Below are positions 43,277 through 53,877 of a stretch of DNA of 64,000 nucleotides, piece after piece. How positions within the stretch are numbered: the first letter of the stretch is position 1; every line of letters starts with the position of its first letter. Under the pieces are notes generated by a model. It made no database searches. It was given only the letters and a program-made list of their open reading frames with translations, and was not told where the DNA came from. The stretch is taken from positions 4,088,869 through 4,152,868 of the forward strand of contig NZ_CP018866.1 in assembly GCF_002250055.1 (NCBI RefSeq). The letters run 5' to 3'. Both the position numbers and the translations under genes were made by a program. The stretch comes from Sutcliffiella cohnii (GTDB lineage Bacteria; Bacillota; Bacilli; Bacillales; Bacillaceae_I).

Positions 43277-44104
43277 TTAGCCCAATGCCACCATATAAAT
43301 ACACCTTGTCATTTCATTCTCAAGTGATAAAAATGCTTCCACTTTATCATCGTAAAAGGCACACATTGGTAATGATTTCTTCCCAAGCATCGTACAGCTT
43401 AATTGTATATTTTGTCCGATATGGCCAGCCTCTAAAGCGGCAAGCCTTTCTGTTAACAGCCCATACTTTTCAAATGCACGATCATAATTAGCAACTAAAA
43501 AGGTTAAAATGTTCGTATTATTAAACGATTCGCCATATACGTTTTGGGGAATTGTTAGTGGAGATAAGGAATGTAAACAATCCAATTCCACTTTCTCTCT
43601 TTTTCGTTCCAGCACATGATGTTCACCTTTAAACTTGTATAGCCCGTCTGTTACTTCTTCGATATTGGTAATATATAAATAAATATCGACTGAAAACATG
43701 GAGCCCCCTGAAGGATACGTCCTTACTTTTAATTTTTTTTGTTGAATAGCACCTTTTTTGTCTACGTAAGGAATGTCTTTTTTACTTGAAACACCAAAAG
43801 ATAAACTAATCCAAGTAAATAATTCCTCTTTAGACCAAGTACTATCGAATTCAGGTAAAGGATAAGACCGCCGGTTTAAAAAAAGCTGGGCACTTTCAGA
43901 CATACTTTGCCCACTGAGCCTCGGAATTTCCATCGACTCACTGTTCTCAGAAAGAGACTCTGATGGAAAGTCAAAAAGGTTGGACGGTCGTTGCTCCTCC
44001 CATAAATCTCCTATTATTCTCGTTTCTTCCTTCATTTTTAGTAATGTTTTCGGATCAAAAAACGAATAGTTTATTTTTTCTTTATACTCGCGAAGCTTCT
44101 TCAA
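43277..44104 (-). CDS. SagB-type FMN azoline dehydrogenase
   Basis: 275 aa. RRSYPLPEF (nitroreductase start), VRTYPSGGSMFSVDIYLYI, GESFNNTNILTFLV and LLTERLAALEAGHIGQNIQLS follow the SagB/ThcOx nitroreductase pattern. It oxidises thiazolines and oxazolines to azoles with FMN. The likely start is TTG 44104 (GGGG 9 nt upstream), overlapping the previous gene by 23 nt. No better RBS lies before the next Met at 44035. Confidence 0.87.
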   Translation of the reverse strand: MKKLREYKEKINYSFFDPKTLLKMKEETRIIGDLWEEQRPSNLFDFPSESLSENSESMEIPRLSGQSMSESAQLFLNRRSYPLPEFDSTWSKEELFTWISLSFGVSSKKDIPYVDKKGAIQQKKLKVRTYPSGGSMFSVDIYLYITNIEEVTDGLYKFKGEHHVLERKREKVELDCLHSLSPLTIPQNVYGESFNNTNILTFLVANYDRAFEKYGLLTERLAALEAGHIGQNIQLSCTMLGKKSLPMCAFYDDKVEAFLSLENEMTRCIYMVALG

Positions 44105-44999
44105 TCGTAACTACCCCATTTTTGTGAATTTCTTCAAAAAAGGTACATAAATAATCTGAAATGTAATATTCAACGAACGGCGAAACTCCTAACCGATTGT
44201 TTGTCATATGAATATGAGATGCTACAATTCGATGAATGTATAACTCATCTTGAACGGTATCTCTCACTACATGTAGTTCATTTTTCATACGCAGCAATTG
44301 ATCGGTAACGAAAGGATTATCCTTTAACATCGAATAAAACTTCCTAATACTTTTTTCATTCGCTTTGAACAACAAAACTAATTCATCTGTTTCATTCCCT
44401 GCAACGAACGACTCCCAATACTCTTTGTAGAAAGATGTAAATTGAATATTATCTTCCATATCATCAAATTCCAGTAACTGCTCCATTAGTAGTCTAGTTA
44501 ATGTTAAACCAACAATAAAACGTTTAGCTGGATCTAGTCCAAGCTTTTCAAGGATAAAGCACACTAGCTTACTAGAGCTATGAAACATTGCTTCAGAGTT
44601 TTGTATAACATCTTTTCCACCATATCGCTCTATCTCTGGTACATACGGTATAGGTTGAATTCTGCGGTCACCATACCACGGCAATTTCTCAAACGGTAGT
44701 GCTTGTCCATCAAATTTATGGTCACGGTAATATTGTTCTTTCGTTAAAGACTCAATCGGTTCGGCGTCCTTCCAAAAAGCTTGTATTTTTTCACTTATTG
44801 TTTGGATAGTTTTTTTCTCGTTTACAGTTAGAAATCTTAGCCGTACATGGGGACCACCTTCCCAATACCGAATGTAGAACCACTTATTTACTTCGTTCTC
44901 GTTTTCTAAATCCGTCATAACTTGATTTAGTATAACGATTAATTCATCGTAATTTCTCATGTTGTGGTGAAAAATATGCAATGATATCCACTTTTCCAT
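44082..44999 (-). CDS. SpaB_C-like protein, thiopeptide cyclase or elimination enzyme
   Basis: 305 aa. It begins WISLHIFHHN and has FYIRYWEGGPHVRLRF, the signature of the thiopeptide-type SpaB_C domain. In thiopeptide pathways one such protein eliminates glutamate from glutamylated Ser/Thr, and another (TclM-like) joins two dehydroalanines in a [4+2] reaction to form the pyridine. The small size and position between YcaO and SagB fit the cyclase, but sequence alone does not decide. It overlaps the SagB gene start. Confidence 0.85.
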   Translation of the reverse strand: MEKWISLHIFHHNMRNYDELIVILNQVMTDLENENEVNKWFYIRYWEGGPHVRLRFLTVNEKKTIQTISEKIQAFWKDAEPIESLTKEQYYRDHKFDGQALPFEKLPWYGDRRIQPIPYVPEIERYGGKDVIQNSEAMFHSSSKLVCFILEKLGLDPAKRFIVGLTLTRLLMEQLLEFDDMEDNIQFTSFYKEYWESFVAGNETDELVLLFKANEKSIRKFYSMLKDNPFVTDQLLRMKNELHVVRDTVQDELYIHRIVASHIHMTNNRLGVSPFVEYYISDYLCTFFEEIHKNGVVTIEEASRV

Positions 45000-45010
45000 T
45001 CTTTTACCTC

Positions 45011-46966
45011 CTAAGGGAAAGGATGTGGAAACGGATTAATATTTTTTTCTTCTATCGGCTGCTGTAGACGGTTTGCTATAACAGGGCCATTCAAAATTCG
45101 ATCCATATCCAATCGACGATGTTGATGCCCAAAAGTCATCGTTAACATTCCTGGCACGAGTACTTTTACACAGCTAAGGTCAAATGATTTTATGAAGTCT
45201 CCCGTTATGTCCACAACATATACATCATCATAATGCTCATACATTCTATGAAGGAGTGTTTCTAAATCTTCCGTTAAATCCCAGCTTTTAAATGCGTTTG
45301 TTTCATACCACTCAGGATGTAGCTCTTTTAACGTTTTCTTTTCCTTCGTATTTGTCAGAAAGTCTAACCTTTCTAGAGCATCTGGATGAGAGTAAAGTAG
45401 GACGTGATCTTGGAACTCCGTCGCTTTATCTCCATCTTCAAAAATGGTATTTTTCCGTTGGACTAAATGCTCTTCCCCGAATACTTTGTTATAGACAGGC
45501 ACAGAAGATACTACTTCAATAAACGCACTCATTAATGCTTTTTCAGGGTTAAAATGGCACCCAGCTGCAGAGTAAGTTTTTACAACCGCATCGGCATTCG
45601 TATTAACCATCAGTGCCCAAACTGTCGGTACCCCTAATTCCATTGTCGTATCAAAGAACTTAACTTCGTATCCATCGGCTTTAATGACTTCATTTAATAT
45701 TCGGAAGTCTTCTCCTAAATCGTCAATATCGATTTCTACTAATTGTAATCGGTTATACCAAGACACGAGGAAATTATCTCTTTCAATCACTTCAAATAAT
45801 CCGTAAAGAACCGCTTCCTCAATAGTCGAGCCTAATGCACATCCGTTCGAAGTTTCATAGACAAATCTTCTAGATTTATCTCTCACCATCTCATCTTTGT
45901 AAAAGACCATTTGCTCTGGAATAAGAATCGGTTTTTTCTTTTTTAACGAATATCCCCACACCCAATGAAACTTCATATCTTCTGAATACTGATGAAGTCG
46001 AAAATGTTCGTTCATAAGCTTTTCATCGTGCAGAGTGAGCTCATGCGGATCAATAGCAAATTCCTTTACTTCATTATAGGAGGCAAAAATGGTACTATTC
46101 GATTTTCGGTTATAAACGTTCGAATAACGTTCCAACCCTTCTAAATACGCAGAAACTTCCGAGCTTTTAAAATCAAACGTACGACCGAATGCACCTTCGT
46201 TTTTATCGCTCTCGATATAGTTTTCTGTTCCAACCATCGGTACATATTTTGATTCCACTTCGAAATAGCTATGCTTCGTTTTCCCTGTTTTCAAATCAAC
46301 CATTTTCTTTTTAAATGGTTCTGGATCTAAATCAGTTTTTAAACGATGAATAGTTCTTGAAGGTTTTTCTCGACGTACAAAATGAATTGTCGCTAGTTCC
46401 TCACTATCTTCCGGTAATTCACCACAAGACGGACAATATTCATGTTTATAAACAGGATGCTCATGAATACTTTTTTTGTCATCATTTATAACAATTACTT
46501 TATTTTCGATAAATGCTAACCTACCACTTACAGAAAGATTCACCCACGCTAGCACTTCCTGGCATACAAATTCAAGAAATTGATCTTTCCATAAAGAAGA
46601 ACCTTTGCTCGTTTCTACATAGTTATAGTCTCGATACAAAACAATCGATTCTTCAGGTTGGTTTACAGAAACTCGCTCATAAAAACAGTCAATACAGCTA
46701 CTCGTTTTACCCGAATAAAGCGGTCCAACAATTGCCGTTTCAAATAGAAGATTTGCCCGCATGTAGCTAATATTATATTCTCTACAATGGGAAACCACTT
46801 CTTTCTCATAAGAGGAATCAAAAAAGTCATATAGTCCGACGATTAGTGATCTCTCTGTTACCTCTTTATAGGAATCTACTACTTCTATTTGGATAGGTAA
46901 GCTTGTATGTAGCCTTTGCCATACGTTTTGTAATTGTGTCTGACGATTTAGTACAAAGACCTTCAT
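45011..46966 (-). CDS. YcaO cyclodehydratase (fused C/D type)
   Basis: 651 aa. Residues 1-220 are a reduced E1-like domain with a zinc site (SSCIDCFYERV and YCPSCGEL). From about 230 comes the YcaO domain: GRTFDFKSSEVSAYLEGLERYS, ETSNGCALGSTIEEAVLYGLFEVIERD (ATP/Mg residues) and SAAGCHFNPEKALMSAFIEV. It ends PFPHPFP, the proline-rich terminus important for catalysis. It makes thiazolines or oxazolines from Cys, Ser and Thr of the precursor core using ATP. RBS GGGGGAG precedes ATG 46966. Confidence 0.95.
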   Translation of the reverse strand: MKVFVLNRQTQLQNVWQRLHTSLPIQIEVVDSYKEVTERSLIVGLYDFFDSSYEKEVVSHCREYNISYMRANLLFETAIVGPLYSGKTSSCIDCFYERVSVNQPEESIVLYRDYNYVETSKGSSLWKDQFLEFVCQEVLAWVNLSVSGRLAFIENKVIVINDDKKSIHEHPVYKHEYCPSCGELPEDSEELATIHFVRREKPSRTIHRLKTDLDPEPFKKKMVDLKTGKTKHSYFEVESKYVPMVGTENYIESDKNEGAFGRTFDFKSSEVSAYLEGLERYSNVYNRKSNSTIFASYNEVKEFAIDPHELTLHDEKLMNEHFRLHQYSEDMKFHWVWGYSLKKKKPILIPEQMVFYKDEMVRDKSRRFVYETSNGCALGSTIEEAVLYGLFEVIERDNFLVSWYNRLQLVEIDIDDLGEDFRILNEVIKADGYEVKFFDTTMELGVPTVWALMVNTNADAVVKTYSAAGCHFNPEKALMSAFIEVVSSVPVYNKVFGEEHLVQRKNTIFEDGDKATEFQDHVLLYSHPDALERLDFLTNTKEKKTLKELHPEWYETNAFKSWDLTEDLETLLHRMYEHYDDVYVVDITGDFIKSFDLSCVKVLVPGMLTMTFGHQHRRLDMDRILNGPVIANRLQQPIEEKNINPFPHPFP

Positions 46967-46994
46967 TACTCTCCCCCCTTTTTCATGTAATCAC

Positions 46995-48461
46995 TTACAC
47001 TTCTTCCAGTTTTTCCAGTGCAATTTTGTAACAACTAGTTCCTGTATCAGCTAATAACGTATTATGTTCCCAATTCCAGATGCGAATAGACATACCTAAC
47101 GTTCTTAACTGCTTGTCCACTTCTTCTTTTAACTCATTACTATGGGAAATATAAATTAGCTCACCTAACGAGGAAACTTCCTCTCCACTTCCTTTTTCAA
47201 ATGGTTTTTCTATGTTAAAAGCTTGCTTATTTTGTATATAGATGGCATAAAATTGTTGAATCGAATCTTCTATTAAACGATCAAAATTTAGACCATATTG
47301 TTCTACTTGTATATTCCCATTCATCACGATAAAAATAGCATATAAGTTTGTACCTTTAATTTGTTCCACAACTAGTTCCACTTGCTCTAAAGCATTGTTA
47401 CGGCTAATCTGTAGTAACTTATCCATTAAGGAAGATTGAATCGTTTGCTTCGATAACGGTGAACAAAACCGAGCAATATTATCACCTTCGTGATTTTTAA
47501 TATATTCAAAAACTTTTGGTAACACAGATTTTCCATATAACTCATCGTAGGAAGAGCAGCATACCCAAGTAACATCGTTATTACTTTCTCGATCATTTAA
47601 TAAGGAGGAAAGTCCATCTTTCAACACTTCGTATAACGCTTTTAATGGATGGTCATCACTTTTATGCACAGCTACCGGTTTGTCTTCGAGTTTATAAGTT
47701 AATGAAGCGATTTTAAACGGTATTTGCTTGAGATCTCCATATCCGAATTGCTCAAAAATATATGGTGTTTCGGTTACGAATTTTTTAAATATATTAATCG
47801 GTTCATGGTAATATTCTGGTTGCATGAAAGAAAGGTCGTGAACATCCAGCCGTTCACTCGTCGCTAGCAAGTTTAGCAACGGATGTACAGGTGTAAAACG
47901 TTCAATAGCATCTCGATTTAACATATATATTTTCAACCCAACGGTATGAATATCGGAAGCTAAACTATAATGGACTGATTGCTTCAACAGATGCTCATCT
48001 ATGAAGTGTTCACCCGGTATATTATGTTGAATATCTATTTTATTGATAAAAAGAAAGTTTTCAATTTGGTCTGCGAATCCGATAAACAAATATGGAACGG
48101 TATTTACCGGCAAGGCGACTACTAGCTTTTCATCCTTGTAGCTTTCAATAAGGTCGATTAATTTCATGTTGTCTATCGTTTTATCCTCTAAAAAGGATAT
48201 AAACGTATAAGGAGTTTTTCCAGTTTGCTCACTCGGTCGATTTGTAGCATATTTATTCAATAACGCATTTAATTTTGGAATATTTAACCGTCCAACTTCA
48301 TCGGAAGAGACATGACCCGTTTTTAACGCCGGTATGAGCGTAAGTAAAGTTTGGACAGCATCGTCATCTTTTATTTGATATCTTTTAGTCGCGGTTTTAA
48401 TGATGATTTTATTTTCTAAATACGATAACCAAACGTCTCCTTTAATAAGTTGTTGTATCAT
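46995..48461 (-). CDS. Unknown protein of the RiPP cluster
   Basis: 488 aa, soluble. It begins MIQQLIKGDVWLSYLENKII. There is no zinc Cys pattern, Walker motif or membrane helix. A VTWVCCSSYDELYG stretch lies near residue 300. It sits between the elimination-type protein and the YcaO gene with 12- and 28-bp gaps, so it is surely co-transcribed. It may be a further cyclodehydratase or dehydratase partner, or a scaffold. I recognise no family. Confidence 0.6.
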   Translation of the reverse strand: MIQQLIKGDVWLSYLENKIIIKTATKRYQIKDDDAVQTLLTLIPALKTGHVSSDEVGRLNIPKLNALLNKYATNRPSEQTGKTPYTFISFLEDKTIDNMKLIDLIESYKDEKLVVALPVNTVPYLFIGFADQIENFLFINKIDIQHNIPGEHFIDEHLLKQSVHYSLASDIHTVGLKIYMLNRDAIERFTPVHPLLNLLATSERLDVHDLSFMQPEYYHEPINIFKKFVTETPYIFEQFGYGDLKQIPFKIASLTYKLEDKPVAVHKSDDHPLKALYEVLKDGLSSLLNDRESNNDVTWVCCSSYDELYGKSVLPKVFEYIKNHEGDNIARFCSPLSKQTIQSSLMDKLLQISRNNALEQVELVVEQIKGTNLYAIFIVMNGNIQVEQYGLNFDRLIEDSIQQFYAIYIQNKQAFNIEKPFEKGSGEEVSSLGELIYISHSNELKEEVDKQLRTLGMSIRIWNWEHNTLLADTGTSCYKIALEKLEEV

Positions 48462-48473
48462 ATTTTTCTTCTC

Positions 48474-49652
48474 CTAACTTCTATTCGTTCCTATTTTTTC
48501 ATAAATATCATCACCGTCGTATGTGTCTCCTCTTAAAGCTTTCAAGTCTTTCCAAGAGAATTGAAAATAAGATTCCGATGCATCACTAATTATTTTACAA
48601 AGCTTGTTTTTTTGTAACGGTGAAATATTTAACAACGGAAAAACGCTATATAAAAAATTAACTAATAATCGATATTTTAAAAATCCGATTGATTTAGAAA
48701 ATTGAGCAAAGCCGTCACCATCCACAAACTCGTTATGAAATTCACTCATTTTATTGGAACTTTGAACAAAGGATGAGATGTCATGATATTCTTCAAATTG
48801 GATTTGCTTGTTTTGCAATCCTTCCTTAAACAGCTCATCTAACCGACTTGTCACATTCTTCCACTCTACCAACAGAGCTTTATCGTTTTCGTAATATTGG
48901 ATGAAACTATCATCAATTTGCTGAACAAAGCTTCCAAAATCGGCTAAAAATTGCTGCATCAAGTCCGATTGCTCATTTATTTTCTGTTCAATGAGTGTTC
49001 GTTTTGATGGGTCCATACGTAGTAATTGCATGTTAAATCCTTCATAATGCGATTTAAAAGACATATATCCATACTTAATCCCTTTCAATACTTCCTGATC
49101 GAACTCGATAAAATATTGTTTTGCGACGATTAACATCAATTTCGTACTAAGTAGCTCTTTTTCCTCTTCAGTCATTTTCTTTAATAACGGGTAATGCTCT
49201 AGGAAAAATTTCGTCTTTGCAACTTCTATCTCTCTATATAGCGACACATCATACACTGTTTTTATGTCTGATAGATTAAATAATGAAAAATCGATAGTCT
49301 TATTTTCTTTTAACGGAACAAGATCACCCGGATAACGTTCTGCACGAGCTAAACGTTGTGACAGCTGCTCATATTTTTCATAATCAGCGTTCGTAACAGA
49401 ATTTTCAAAGGACGACAGCTTTTCCTGAATGCAAGATTCAAGCTTAGCAAGAACTTCCTTTTCATTCTTTTCTCCAAGGATTTTGAAATATAGTGCGATG
49501 TGAGGTCCTTTTACCCAATTTTTTTGAATCATGCAATCCGTTATTTCAACCACTTCTTTACGGACGATATGCAGCATGTCATAAAAGAACAACCTTAACT
49601 GTTTCGTATCATAAAGAAATACCTTTAATAGATGAAATTCGTTTTTGTTCAT
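48474..49652 (-). CDS. SpaB_C-like dehydratase subunit (elimination-type candidate)
   Basis: 392 aa. FHLLKVFLYDTKQLRLFFYDML and NWVKGPHIALYFKI resemble the opening of the SpaB_C/thiopeptide-type domain, where GPHVRLR is usual. The rest is helical and divergent, ending in FQFSWKDLKALRGDTYDGD. Paired with the LanB N-terminal protein just upstream, it probably supplies glutamate elimination to give dehydroalanines. ATG 49652 overlaps the LanB stop (TGATG), so translation is coupled. Confidence 0.7.
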   Translation of the reverse strand: MNKNEFHLLKVFLYDTKQLRLFFYDMLHIVRKEVVEITDCMIQKNWVKGPHIALYFKILGEKNEKEVLAKLESCIQEKLSSFENSVTNADYEKYEQLSQRLARAERYPGDLVPLKENKTIDFSLFNLSDIKTVYDVSLYREIEVAKTKFFLEHYPLLKKMTEEEKELLSTKLMLIVAKQYFIEFDQEVLKGIKYGYMSFKSHYEGFNMQLLRMDPSKRTLIEQKINEQSDLMQQFLADFGSFVQQIDDSFIQYYENDKALLVEWKNVTSRLDELFKEGLQNKQIQFEEYHDISSFVQSSNKMSEFHNEFVDGDGFAQFSKSIGFLKYRLLVNFLYSVFPLLNISPLQKNKLCKIISDASESYFQFSWKDLKALRGDTYDGDDIYEKIGTNRS

Positions 49653-52291
49653 CACTTAACTCCTTTGGATGTAAACTCCATTAAATATTCATCCACATAT
49701 TTTTTCTCCGATCCTTCGAAGTCAGGAAATATTTCTGTTAGCAAAAAGTAAGGGGTATTCTCGATTTCCTTTTTGAACAAATTCCATAAAAGCGGACTCG
49801 TGAAATCGATATATTGTGGTTTATCAAATACACCTTCTAGCTTTTCTGCATTTTCCTCTTCCGAAGCTTGTCCCTTTAAGCTTTGCAAAAATAGTCTGGT
49901 CGGGATTTTTTGTTCTTCTAAAAAACGATGAAAATGTATAAATGCATCTAATTCAACGTCGGAATATTCTGTAAATATTTTCGTTGACACAACCCAGCAA
50001 CGTCTACTTAGCACGAGATTGTCATTTAGCATTATTCTCGGAAAGTGTTGGACGATAAAATCATCTTTCATATTTAGCAGAAAGTCATCCATTAGAATAG
50101 AGCCTATATCTCTAAACAACACTCCGTTAGCAGATAGTGCGTGTAGCATGGCACTTATCGACGGGATGAGACGGGTCATGAGTGAGCCTAAAAATAAAAT
50201 ATTTACTTGTTCTCCTTTTGCAAACACATCTACTTTCTTTGAATTCTCGTTATATTGAATCTCTAAATCTTCCCAGCTAATAATACGGTCGAAATGTTCC
50301 GAATCAGCAATGCGGCTATTAGGTACATTCACACTATTTCTAGTAATTGCCGGTCGGACATTTGCATTAAAGCCATAAGATTTATATATATCGACGACAT
50401 TTCTAGAATGGATCGTCTCACTTATGTATTTCTCTAATTTTGGGTTTTCTAATACATCTTTCATGTTGTAGAAAAATCGTAAAAAATAGGCGAGGTAACC
50501 ACCATACATATCGTTTAGTACGACTTTTCCATCTGGATTTGCTTGTACGAAAAAGCTATTCGACTGAACGTACCCGCTTAACATATGTGACAATGGTTGT
50601 AATAGTTCTTGAACATACTCAGTAGTTATAACAATATCTTCTCTATCTCTGGTCGTCGCTTTTTCTTTCAAAAACTGAATAAATTTATTTTTAGCCGCAT
50701 CTAATTGTTTTATTTCTTCAACATCATCAGTTAACTCTGTTTCACTAAACTGACTTCCCCATAAGTGGCCGGCATTTTCCAAAATGGCATTTAGAATAAC
50801 TTCAATAACATCCTCCTGCTCATTATCTTGGAACGAAACTTTCTTATTACCGTATTTATTTACTACAAATTTTCCTAAAATATATTGTAGGCGTAACACT
50901 GCATCAAATATAACGGATAAATGTTGGAAAGTTTGAAGAGATTGATCCACTTCTTGCCAATCACTTTGCTTTTCATAACGTTTTTCCATCGTTAAAAAGT
51001 CTTGGTAGATTAATAGCTTTTCGTCCAACTCTGGCAGTTCTAAATGTACGGAAATTTCGCGGAACAACCGGACAATTTTTTGATAACTAATAAAACTATC
51101 CTTCACGCTAAGGCGGTCAAACTTATCTAACTGTAATTGTATCTCTGTTAAATTTTGATAGACGCTTTTGATTACTTCATCCTCTTCGATGACTTCTAAC
51201 TCTTCTAAATGGCTTAGAAAATTCGGGATTGTCTCGTTACTTTGCTCTCGTAACGCTCTCGTCGGCTGAATAAAATCATTCTTTATAAGCGAGATTGTGT
51301 ACTGCAACGCTTTTGTCTTATCCAATCCAACTTGTAGAAAGACATGCTCTAATTTTTCATACGTGAATGGCTCTTCGTACTTCAACGTTTCATACAAACT
51401 TCCAAGTAGTTGATTATATTTAATTTTCATTAATGTATCGGCAGTACGGAATATTTTTTTCCGCTTTTGAGGCTGGTCTGCCAACGTTGTCCAATAAAAT
51501 CGATCCTCTAAAATGGTAAGCGTTTCGTTAAAGCGGAATTTCATTTTTGTAATGACAGACGGACGAAGTAATACTTTTTCGAATGCTCGAAGGAGAAAAG
51601 CAACGTTAATGTTCGTAATTGTATATTGCTCCCCTTCTCTTAAAAGTGGTGCATCCTCTATTTCGTCCGTAAACTCGCCGACGCCTACTTTCGTTAACGT
51701 ACTAAATGGACTCGTTTTATGAGTGGCTCTCGTTAACACTTTCAACAACGTATTATCTAATTTCCGCTGTTTTACTCCATGTTTTTCAATTGGTGTATTA
51801 AAATAACTTCTAGCCTTTTCCATAATCGTAGATTGGATAAACTTCAAAGCATTCATTAAGGAATCTTCTCTAACGAACGTATCATGAAGATGTGAACGTT
51901 CTTTTAAACGAGTATGTTCATAGATTTCTTCGAGCTCTTCTTTTAGTTTTCTTGAGTGCACGTAAACAGCTTTAACAGCCTTTGCATCGTCTAGTAAACG
52001 GTAACGAGCTAGTACTTCCTCACACTTATCAACGCTATTAACTAGCCTTGGGCGAAGATTAAAGATATCTCGTTTTAAATTAATTAGCTTTTTCCGCTCT
52101 TGGTCATCTTGAACTTCTTTAATCTTGCCTTCCATATTACGAATGAGTTCATCTATACTCTCCGAGCGTTCTTGAAGAACGATATGATAGTTACTAACTT
52201 TTTCATAAAGTTCCCCAGACCCGAATTCTAACGTATACGTAAATGGGATATTGTTTTTTCTAACTAAAAATAATGGTAGCTTGTTTTCCAT
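49652..52291 (-). CDS. LanB-like dehydratase N-terminal protein (glutamylation)
   Basis: 879 aa. THKTSPFSTLTKVGVGEF is the hallmark of the Lant_dehydr_N domain. RPAITRNSVNVPNSRI and FLGSLMTRLIPSISAMLHAL belong to its second half. In thiopeptide and lanthipeptide systems this domain transfers Glu from glutamyl-tRNA to Ser/Thr side chains; the elimination domain is on separate genes here, the split arrangement typical of thiopeptides. ATG 52291 has GGAG 8 nt upstream (ATG 52294 is the alternative). It lies 50 bp after the ABC permease gene. Confidence 0.88.
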   Translation of the reverse strand: MENKLPLFLVRKNNIPFTYTLEFGSGELYEKVSNYHIVLQERSESIDELIRNMEGKIKEVQDDQERKKLINLKRDIFNLRPRLVNSVDKCEEVLARYRLLDDAKAVKAVYVHSRKLKEELEEIYEHTRLKERSHLHDTFVREDSLMNALKFIQSTIMEKARSYFNTPIEKHGVKQRKLDNTLLKVLTRATHKTSPFSTLTKVGVGEFTDEIEDAPLLREGEQYTITNINVAFLLRAFEKVLLRPSVITKMKFRFNETLTILEDRFYWTTLADQPQKRKKIFRTADTLMKIKYNQLLGSLYETLKYEEPFTYEKLEHVFLQVGLDKTKALQYTISLIKNDFIQPTRALREQSNETIPNFLSHLEELEVIEEDEVIKSVYQNLTEIQLQLDKFDRLSVKDSFISYQKIVRLFREISVHLELPELDEKLLIYQDFLTMEKRYEKQSDWQEVDQSLQTFQHLSVIFDAVLRLQYILGKFVVNKYGNKKVSFQDNEQEDVIEVILNAILENAGHLWGSQFSETELTDDVEEIKQLDAAKNKFIQFLKEKATTRDREDIVITTEYVQELLQPLSHMLSGYVQSNSFFVQANPDGKVVLNDMYGGYLAYFLRFFYNMKDVLENPKLEKYISETIHSRNVVDIYKSYGFNANVRPAITRNSVNVPNSRIADSEHFDRIISWEDLEIQYNENSKKVDVFAKGEQVNILFLGSLMTRLIPSISAMLHALSANGVLFRDIGSILMDDFLLNMKDDFIVQHFPRIMLNDNLVLSRRCWVVSTKIFTEYSDVELDAFIHFHRFLEEQKIPTRLFLQSLKGQASEEENAEKLEGVFDKPQYIDFTSPLLWNLFKKEIENTPYFLLTEIFPDFEGSEKKYVDEYLMEFTSKGVK

Positions 52292-52341
52292 CATAACAAC
52301 TCCTATAGATTGGCGCCAACCCACCTTTATTCGATTTATTA

Positions 52342-53085
52342 TTAGTCATATTTAAAAAATCGAATGGATAAAATACCTGTGATAATCGTTGTTCCAATAA
52401 CATAAAGCAAATGGTACGACTCCCATATATCTCCGCCATTCCAGGAGATTTGTAGTACTTTAACCGCATGTGTTGTTGGAAGGATCGACGCGATATTTTG
52501 CATGAAAGAAGGCATCAATTCCGTCGGAAATGTTACGCCACCTAAAAAGATAATGACAAAATATACTGCCATTGATAGTGTCTGGGATGTTTTTGGATCG
52601 GTTGTTAAATTTCCGATAAATACGCCAATAAAGTAGCACATCATAAAGGAAAGAAATAAAATGGACCCGAATGTGAGGAAGCTTTTTCCTTCAAAACTTA
52701 AATTGTACCTAGTTGCTGCTACTACTACTAATAACACAATCGTAAAAATGGCACATAATAGTTGTACAAGGAAGTTTGCTGATATAAATTGAATACTTTT
52801 CACAGAGGCTAATCGTAATCTTCTAAAAAAGTAAATACTTCTCATATAAGAAAATCCAATTCCAACGTTACCAATCGCGAGGACGACGACACTGAGGAAA
52901 GCAAACATTGGAAACGTAAAATCAATTGGAGCTATTTCCATACCATATAATTCTAATGAGTTGTTACTAATCTCTGTTTGCATGACTAAGAAAAAAAGAG
53001 GAGCGACAATCCCAAATCCTAATATGATCCATGTTCTTAGCAGCTTTTTTACTTCTAACTCAAATAGAGCATTAACTGTATTCAT
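52342..53085 (-). CDS. ABC-2 type exporter permease
   Basis: 247 aa with six membrane helices. It starts MNTVNALFELEVKKLLRTW. FLGGVTFPTELMPSFMQNIASILPTTHAVKVLQ is the ABC-2 signature before the last helix. With the ATPase 15 bp upstream it forms an exporter, most likely for secretion of, or self-protection from, the modified peptide. Confidence 0.88.
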   Translation of the reverse strand: MNTVNALFELEVKKLLRTWIILGFGIVAPLFFLVMQTEISNNSLELYGMEIAPIDFTFPMFAFLSVVVLAIGNVGIGFSYMRSIYFFRRLRLASVKSIQFISANFLVQLLCAIFTIVLLVVVAATRYNLSFEGKSFLTFGSILFLSFMMCYFIGVFIGNLTTDPKTSQTLSMAVYFVIIFLGGVTFPTELMPSFMQNIASILPTTHAVKVLQISWNGGDIWESYHLLYVIGTTIITGILSIRFFKYD

Positions 53086-53100
53086 GATTTCCTCCCCTTA

Positions 53101-53781
53101 TTACACACACTCTACAAAATATTGTTGTAAGCTATTATATTTGGATCCTATTAAAGCTCTAGGGCTAGTTGTTTGTTCTACTTCTCCATCTTTCAAAACA
53201 ACTACTTTATTACAAAGGTCCTCCACCTCGTCCATGTAATGACTAATCATAACTATTGTTTTCCCTTGCTCATTCAGTTGCTTTAAATATTTTCTCATTT
53301 CATGTCTGCTAATAGCATCTAATGACGTTGTAAGCTCATCCAATATTAAAAGTTCAGGGTCATTTAATAAACTTAATAGAATATTTAATTTTTGCTTTTG
53401 GCCACCTGACAGTGTTTTAATGTATTGTTTTCTAACACCAGTTAAATCAAACCGCTCTAATAATTGATCGACTTTTGTCGCGTCTACGTTATAAATCTTC
53501 CTCCAAAGTGTACACATATCATCCACTTTTAAACGATCATCAAAATCACCAGATTGAGTCTGAACCCCGATCTTAGAATAAATATCTTTTTCTTGAAAGC
53601 CATATTTCACTTTCCCACTATCTTGCTTGACGAGCTGACATATAATATTGGTCAGTGTAGTTTTTCCAACACCATTTTTCCCGATTATCGCTAAAAAGTC
53701 CCCTTTCTCTACTGTAAAAGAAACACCTTTTAGAACTTCTTTTTTTCCATAACTTTTCTTTATATCAACGATCTCCAACAT
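53101..53781 (-). CDS. ABC exporter ATPase
   Basis: 226 aa. Walker A GKNGVGKTTLTN, Q-loop VQTQSGDFDDRL, signature LSGGQKQKLNILL, Walker B LLILDELTTSLD (Leu in place of the usual Pro after Glu) and H-loop MISHYMDE are all present. ATG 53781 has GAGG 5 nt upstream. It pairs with the ABC-2 permease. It is the first biosynthetic-operon gene after the signalling peptide, 96 bp downstream of it. Confidence 0.9.
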   Translation of the reverse strand: MLEIVDIKKSYGKKEVLKGVSFTVEKGDFLAIIGKNGVGKTTLTNIICQLVKQDSGKVKYGFQEKDIYSKIGVQTQSGDFDDRLKVDDMCTLWRKIYNVDATKVDQLLERFDLTGVRKQYIKTLSGGQKQKLNILLSLLNDPELLILDELTTSLDAISRHEMRKYLKQLNEQGKTIVMISHYMDEVEDLCNKVVVLKDGEVEQTTSPRALIGSKYNSLQQYFVECV

Positions 53782-53877
53782 CAAAACCTCTACACCTCAC
53801 TTACTCTTTCTTCTGAATTTTATGGAATGATGTTTACTAGCAAGCCAATGTAGCGCGTTTTCTATAAAGGCTTGAAA